Source: CAZDUS01 sp964609375
Lineage (GTDB): Bacteria > Verrucomicrobiota > Kiritimatiellia > CAIKKV01 > CAITUY01
DNA: 9,689 nt
Direction: 5' to 3'
Assembly: GCA_964609375.1 (NCBI GenBank)
Contig: CAZSSA010000085.1
Span: 1 to 9,689, forward strand
A program made the position numbers and the translations under genes. Shown piece by piece: positions 6,814-9,689 of this stretch (within the stretch, counting starts at the first letter, position 1; each line of letters opens with the position of its first letter). The notes beneath the pieces were generated by a model. The model worked only from the letters and a program-made list of their open reading frames with translations, searched no databases and was not told the origin of the DNA.

Positions 6814-7770
6814 ATGAAGTCATTAACGACAAAACGGATTCTCGTTACCGGCGGCGCCGGCTTTCTTGGCTCCCATCTTTGCGAACGCCTGCTTCGCGAT
6901 GGCCATGAGGTTATCTGTGCCGACAACCTGTTCACCGGCTCCAAGGACAATATCCGGCACTTACTCTCAAATCCCTATTTCGAATTCATGCGACATGACG
7001 TCACGTTTCCCCTGTTCGTTGAAGTAGACGAAATCTTTAATCTAGCCTGCCCGGCCTCACCAGTATATTACCAATATGATCCTGTTCAAACCACCAAGAC
7101 CAGCGTGCATGGCGCTATCAACATGCTGGGTCTTGCCAAACGCGTGAAGGCAAAAATCTTCCAAGCCTCCACCAGCGAAGTATACGGAGACCCCAAAGTC
7201 CATCCCCAGCGCGAAGATTACTGGGGCCATGTCAATCCTATCGGAATGCGGGCATGCTACGACGAAGGGAAACGCTGCGCCGAAACACTGTTCTTCGACT
7301 ATTACCGTCAACACCATGTCCAGATTAAGGTCGCCCGTATTTTCAACACCTACGGACCCCGCATGCATCCTCACGACGGTCGCGTCGTTTCAAACTTTAT
7401 TGTCCAGGCACTCCACAACGAACCCATCACCATGTACGGCGATGGCACCCAGACTCGCTCCTTCTGCTACATGGACGACTTGATCGAAGGATTTATCCGC
7501 TTGATGAACAGTGCTGATGATTTCACAGGCCCCGTCAACCTCGGGAATCCCGGCGAATTCACCATGATCGAACTGGCCAAGAAGGTAATTTCCCTGTCCG
7601 GGTCTTCCTCGACCATCGTCTTTAAACCTCTGCCTCCAGATGATCCAAAGCAGCGCCAGCCGGATATTTCCCTGGCACGCACTACATTAGGATGGCAACC
7701 CACCGTGCCGCTCGATCAGGGACTGGCAAAGACAATTGCCTTCTTTAAGGAAAAGCTGGCTATCAAATAA
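6814..7770 (+). CDS. UDP-glucuronate decarboxylase (UDP-xylose synthase), SDR family
   Basis: Cytoplasmic NAD-dependent enzyme that oxidises and decarboxylates UDP-glucuronate to UDP-xylose, a sugar donor for surface polysaccharide or LPS. The 318-residue product has the Rossmann glycine motif GGAGFLGS (13-20), ADNLFTGSKDNI (36-47), ACPASPVYYQYDP (78-90), STSEVYGDP (119-127) and the catalytic Y149-x3-K153 in ACYDEGKR. The last block, together with RIFNTYGPRMHPHDGRVVSNF (from 175), is characteristic of UXS rather than other sugar epimerases. Length is normal. GGAGG at 6804-6808 stands 5 bases before the ATG at 6814 and decides the start; in-frame ATGs at 6691 and 6802 lie upstream or inside this site. 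No other polysaccharide genes are in the window, so the final polymer is unknown. Confidence 0.95.
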   Translation: MKSLTTKRILVTGGAGFLGSHLCERLLRDGHEVICADNLFTGSKDNIRHLLSNPYFEFMRHDVTFPLFVEVDEIFNLACPASPVYYQYDPVQTTKTSVHGAINMLGLAKRVKAKIFQASTSEVYGDPKVHPQREDYWGHVNPIGMRACYDEGKRCAETLFFDYYRQHHVQIKVARIFNTYGPRMHPHDGRVVSNFIVQALHNEPITMYGDGTQTRSFCYMDDLIEGFIRLMNSADDFTGPVNLGNPGEFTMIELAKKVISLSGSSSTIVFKPLPPDDPKQRQPDISLARTTLGWQPTVPLDQGLAKTIAFFKEKLAIK

Positions 7771-7794
7771 ACCACCGTCCGCAATGGTTCTTTT
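7770..7794 (+). terminator. Weak terminator-like hairpin after UDP-xylose synthase
   Basis: AACCA (7770-7774) pairs with TGGTT (7785-7789) across a 10-base loop and is followed by CTTTT. The stem is only 5 bp and A/T-rich, so its strength is doubtful. It overlaps the last base of the stop codon. The rest of the 95-base convergent gap holds only a 10-bp palindrome, GGCAATTGCC at 7853-7862. Confidence 0.22.
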
Positions 7795-7865
7795 CCCCTT
7801 CCGTGCTTTTAGCAGGTTCCAATACCGGTCCTATCGCCTGAATTCCGGATACGGCAATTGCCCAA

Positions 7866-8327
7866 TCACCCCAACTTCCGGTAACGCACTCCCGCTTGAT
7901 GCAGCAACTCTCGGGTCTGGACATTGAACTCATACTCTTTTCCGTAAACAACCTCGACAATCCCGGCATTGATGATCATTTTGGCGCAAATCAGACAGGG
8001 GCTTAGTGTCGAATAAAGCGTTGCCCCGCGAACCGCAATTCCATGATAAGCCGCCTGTGTAATCGCATTCTCCTCGGCATGGGAACAAATGCACTCACCC
8101 AAATCCGCCCCCGACGGAGCATCCCCGGCACACCGGACACAGCCCCCTTCACAACAGTTCTTAACACCGCGGGGTGTGCCGTTGTAGCCAGTCGATATAA
8201 TCCGGTGGTCCTTGACAATCACCGCCGCCACTTGCCGACGGCAGCAATTCCCCCGCGTAGAGACAACTGTGGCTATATCCATGAAGTAATGATCCCAATC
8301 AGGACGAACAAAAGTTGTTGTGTTCAT
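7866..8327 (-). CDS. dCMP deaminase (zinc-dependent, ComEB-like)
   Basis: Deaminates dCMP to dUMP, feeding thymidylate synthesis, in the cytoplasm. The 153-residue product carries the cytidine/deoxycytidylate deaminase zinc motif: H83-A84-E85 in CSHAEENAI, and P110-C111-x2-C114 in LSPCLICAK. E85 would be the proton shuttle. STRGNCCRRQVAAVIVKD (23-40), STGYNGTPRG (45-54) and a cysteine cluster CCEGGCVRC (58-66) are typical of dCMP deaminases and distinguish it from cytosine or guanine deaminases; the cysteines may form a second metal site. I chose the ATG at 8327, which gives the usual N-terminus ending in RPDWDHYFM; an ATG at 8339 and a TTG at 8363 would add 4 or 12 atypical residues. Short GAGG precedes 8327 at only 3 bases. 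The neighbours are not nucleotide-metabolism genes. Confidence 0.94.
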   Translation of the reverse strand: MNTTTFVRPDWDHYFMDIATVVSTRGNCCRRQVAAVIVKDHRIISTGYNGTPRGVKNCCEGGCVRCAGDAPSGADLGECICSHAEENAITQAAYHGIAVRGATLYSTLSPCLICAKMIINAGIVEVVYGKEYEFNVQTRELLHQAGVRYRKLG

Positions 8328-8350
8328 ACGCCTCAGCATGCTCCGCCACC

Positions 8351-8368
8351 CTGCGTCGGTCAACGCAG
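8351..8368. repeat. 6-bp inverted repeat upstream of dCMP deaminase
   Basis: CTGCGT and ACGCAG flank a 6-base centre (CGGTCA), 24 bases upstream of the chosen deaminase start and in the divergent 122-base gap shared with the helix-hairpin-helix gene. It could be an operator or a hairpin in the deaminase leader. There is no U-tract on either side. Confidence 0.3.
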
Positions 8369-8419
8369 AAATGGACCAATCGTGCCGTTCTTTCTGTCGC
8401 CTCCAGCAATAGTCTTTGA

Positions 8420-8425
8420 TAGAAT
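8420..8425 (+). promoter_or_regulatory. Candidate -10 box for the helix-hairpin-helix gene
   Basis: TAGAAT matches TATAAT at five of six positions and lies 24 bases before the ATG. The correctly spaced -35 (TCGCCT at 8397-8402) is poor, so this is only suggestive. Confidence 0.22.
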
Positions 8426-8449
8426 GGCCATTACAAGGGGAGGCTTACA

Positions 8450-8986
8450 ATGACAATCTCCAATGTGGAAGTCGCCGCGAGTTTGAATAAACTTGCCGAT
8501 CTTCTTGAAATTGAGGGTCAGAACCCCTTTCGTATCCGGGCCTATCGAAATGCCGCCAAATTACTCAAGGGGCTTCAGACTCAGGTAGCCGACATGATAC
8601 TGGCCAATCAGCCGTTAACCGACCTCCCCGGTATCGGACAGGCACTGGCCCTCAAAATCTCAGAAATCGTCCTAACCGGTCATCTAAATGCTCTGGATCA
8701 GGAAGAGAAACACATTCCTCCAGACCTGCGTGACTTTTTGCTCATTCCCGGCCTCGGCCCTAAACGAGTCCATGTCATTTATGAACACCTCAACATCCAT
8801 ACACTTGCCGATCTGGCTAAGGCCCTCGAATCCGGGCGCCTCCGCACTTTGCCGGGATTCGGTGAACGGATCGAAAACAATGTGCGTGACTACCTCCATG
8901 CCCGTCAAACAGGCGGCCATTCCTCAGCCAATTCACTGCTCGAGCCACTGCTGGATGCCATCCATCACGAAAAAACTACAGCCTGA
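8450..8986 (+). CDS. Stand-alone helix-hairpin-helix protein resembling the N-terminus of family X DNA polymerase
   Basis: Probable DNA-binding protein; the enzymatic role is unknown. The 178-residue product aligns by eye with the first ~150-170 residues of bacterial PolX: the 8-kDa-like part ADLLEIEGQNPFRIRAYRNA (16-35), then three hairpin motifs, LPGIGQALALKI (59-70), IPGLGPKRVHVIYEHL (99-114) and LPGFGERIENNV (134-145). Full PolX, about 570 residues, continues into a nucleotidyltransferase domain with GS...R and paired Asp motifs and a C-terminal PHP exonuclease domain. Both are absent here: TGA ends the frame at 8986 after a polar tail, and lemA follows about 100 bases later. GGGGAGG at 8437-8443, 6 bases before the ATG, supports the start. 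It may be a paralogue of a full PolX elsewhere or a decayed copy; the intact ribosome binding site and frame favour a functional short protein. Confidence 0.8.
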   Translation: MTISNVEVAASLNKLADLLEIEGQNPFRIRAYRNAAKLLKGLQTQVADMILANQPLTDLPGIGQALALKISEIVLTGHLNALDQEEKHIPPDLRDFLLIPGLGPKRVHVIYEHLNIHTLADLAKALESGRLRTLPGFGERIENNVRDYLHARQTGGHSSANSLLEPLLDAIHHEKTTA

Positions 8987-9011
8987 TTTATTGCCCTTCC
9001 CCGTCCCAACA

Positions 9012-9042
9012 AACCGCTTGCATGATCCTCTTCAAAGCGGTT
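9012..9042 (+). repeat. 8-bp inverted repeat between the helix-hairpin-helix gene and lemA
   Basis: AACCGCTT (9012-9019) and AAGCGGTT (9035-9042) pair perfectly across a 15-base loop. The position, 26 bases after the upstream stop and 46 bases before the lemA start, suits an inefficient terminator, an mRNA hairpin or a regulator site. No run of T follows on the plus strand, which argues against an intrinsic terminator. Confidence 0.4.
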
Positions 9043-9074
9043 AGATACTTCCCGTCGCAGAAAATCAACGATAC

Positions 9075-9080
9075 GAAAGG
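9075..9080 (+). promoter_or_regulatory. Ribosome binding site that selects the lemA start
   Basis: GAAAGG ends 8 bases before the ATG at 9089 but only 2 bases before the in-frame ATG at 9083, so translation should begin at 9089. Confidence 0.55.
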
Positions 9081-9088
9081 ACATGAAC

Positions 9089-9679
9089 ATGGGTAAACTT
9101 GGATTGATTCTTTTGGTCATTGTCGTCGTGGTGGCCTTAGCCGTCATCAGCATCTATAACAAGCTGGTCGTCCTCCGCAATCGCTTCAAAAATGCGTTCT
9201 CCCAGATTGACGTCCAACTCAAACGCCGTTACGACCTCATCCCTAATCTCGTCGAAACGGCCAAAGGGTATATCAAGCATGAGCGTGAAACCCTGGAAGC
9301 CGTCATTTCCGCCCGTAACCAGGCTTATTCCGCCAGCCAAAGGGCGGCCGCTAATCCCGCCGACGCCATGGCCATGAAGTCCCTCATGCAGGCGGAAGGA
9401 CAGATGGCAGGGATGCTCAGTCGGCTGATGGCGGTTGCAGAAGCCTACCCGGACTTGAAAGCAAACCAAACCATGATGCAACTCTCGGAGGAACTGACCT
9501 CCACGGAAAATAAGGTGTCCTTCGCACGCCAAGCCTACAACGACAGCGTCATGCAGTATAACACGGCCCGGGAAACCTTCCCCAGCGTTATGATCGCCAA
9601 CACCTTTGGCTTCCAGCCAGCCCAGCTGTTCGAAGTGGACTCAGCCGAAGAGCGCAAAGCCGTCAAGGTGCAGTTCTAG
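9089..9679 (+). CDS. lemA: LemA family membrane-anchored protein
   Basis: LemA proteins are small inner-membrane proteins of poorly known role, often next to M48 peptidase or TPM-domain genes. The 196-residue product has one N-terminal helix (about residues 3-21), then the family core: SIYNKLVVLRNRFKNAFSQI (21-40), DVQLKRRYDLIPNLVETAKGY (from 41) and HERETLEAV (64-72), and near the C-terminus FARQAYNDSVMQYN (145-158). The body is predicted to be a helical bundle outside the cytoplasmic membrane. The length is normal. An in-frame ATG at 9083 would add two residues but lies too close to the ribosome binding site. The window ends 10 bases after the stop, so the usual partner gene cannot be seen. 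Confidence 0.95.
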   Translation: MGKLGLILLVIVVVVALAVISIYNKLVVLRNRFKNAFSQIDVQLKRRYDLIPNLVETAKGYIKHERETLEAVISARNQAYSASQRAAANPADAMAMKSLMQAEGQMAGMLSRLMAVAEAYPDLKANQTMMQLSEELTSTENKVSFARQAYNDSVMQYNTARETFPSVMIANTFGFQPAQLFEVDSAEERKAVKVQF

Positions 9680-9689
9680 TTCAAAGCAT

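Noticed and set aside
8987..9088. Remnant of the PolX catalytic domain or a frameshift after the helix-hairpin-helix gene
   Set aside because: The remaining 102 bases are too short, and no GS/R or paired-Asp motif appears in any frame before lemA.
1..9689. tRNA, rRNA, CRISPR, transposon or phage sequence
   Set aside because: No cloverleaf, repeat-spacer array, terminal repeats or transposase/integrase motifs were seen on either strand.

Overview
The window looks like ordinary chromosomal DNA from a Gram-negative, non-model bacterium. The plus strand is C-rich throughout and the genes are housekeeping and envelope types. A PVC-superphylum lineage (Verrucomicrobia, Kiritimatiellota or Lentisphaerota) or a similar candidate phylum is my guess; it rests only on the gene mix, and no single gene settles it. 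I see no rRNA, tRNA, CRISPR array, insertion sequence or phage gene.

Layout, left to right. (1) Bases 1-1818, plus strand: the tail of a membrane protein, then an ABC ATPase and an ABC-2 permease joined by an ATGA overlap, together a NatAB-type exporter. (2) Bases 1895-3280, plus: threonine synthase. (3) Bases 3284-6637, minus: a three-gene run transcribed right to left. It holds a PP-loop ATPase fused to a DUF814/NFACT-R-like domain (tRNA thiolation-like), a DUF2157 polytopic membrane protein, and a GDYXXLXY-domain protein with a long C-terminal extension. The last two overlap by 4 bases. The run meets threonine synthase tail to tail with 3 bases between stops. (4) Bases 6638-6813: a divergent intergenic region with a short palindrome and candidate promoters. 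(5) Bases 6814-7770, plus: UDP-glucuronate decarboxylase (UDP-xylose synthase). (6) Bases 7866-8327, minus: dCMP deaminase. (7) Bases 8450-8986, plus: a free-standing protein equivalent to the helix-hairpin-helix N-terminus of family X DNA polymerase. (8) Bases 9089-9679, plus: LemA. The window ends just after its stop.

How the genes relate: the ATPase and permease form one transporter. DUF2157 and GDYXXLXY proteins are a recurrent membrane pair of unknown function, and here they follow an RNA-modification-like gene. The other genes are individually recognisable (threonine synthesis, UDP-xylose for surface polysaccharide, dUMP supply, possible DNA binding, envelope) and do not form one pathway. 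The least-described items are the PP-loop/DUF814 fusion with two cysteine pairs, the extended GDYXXLXY protein and the stand-alone PolX-like protein. I did not find a convincing wholly new system.
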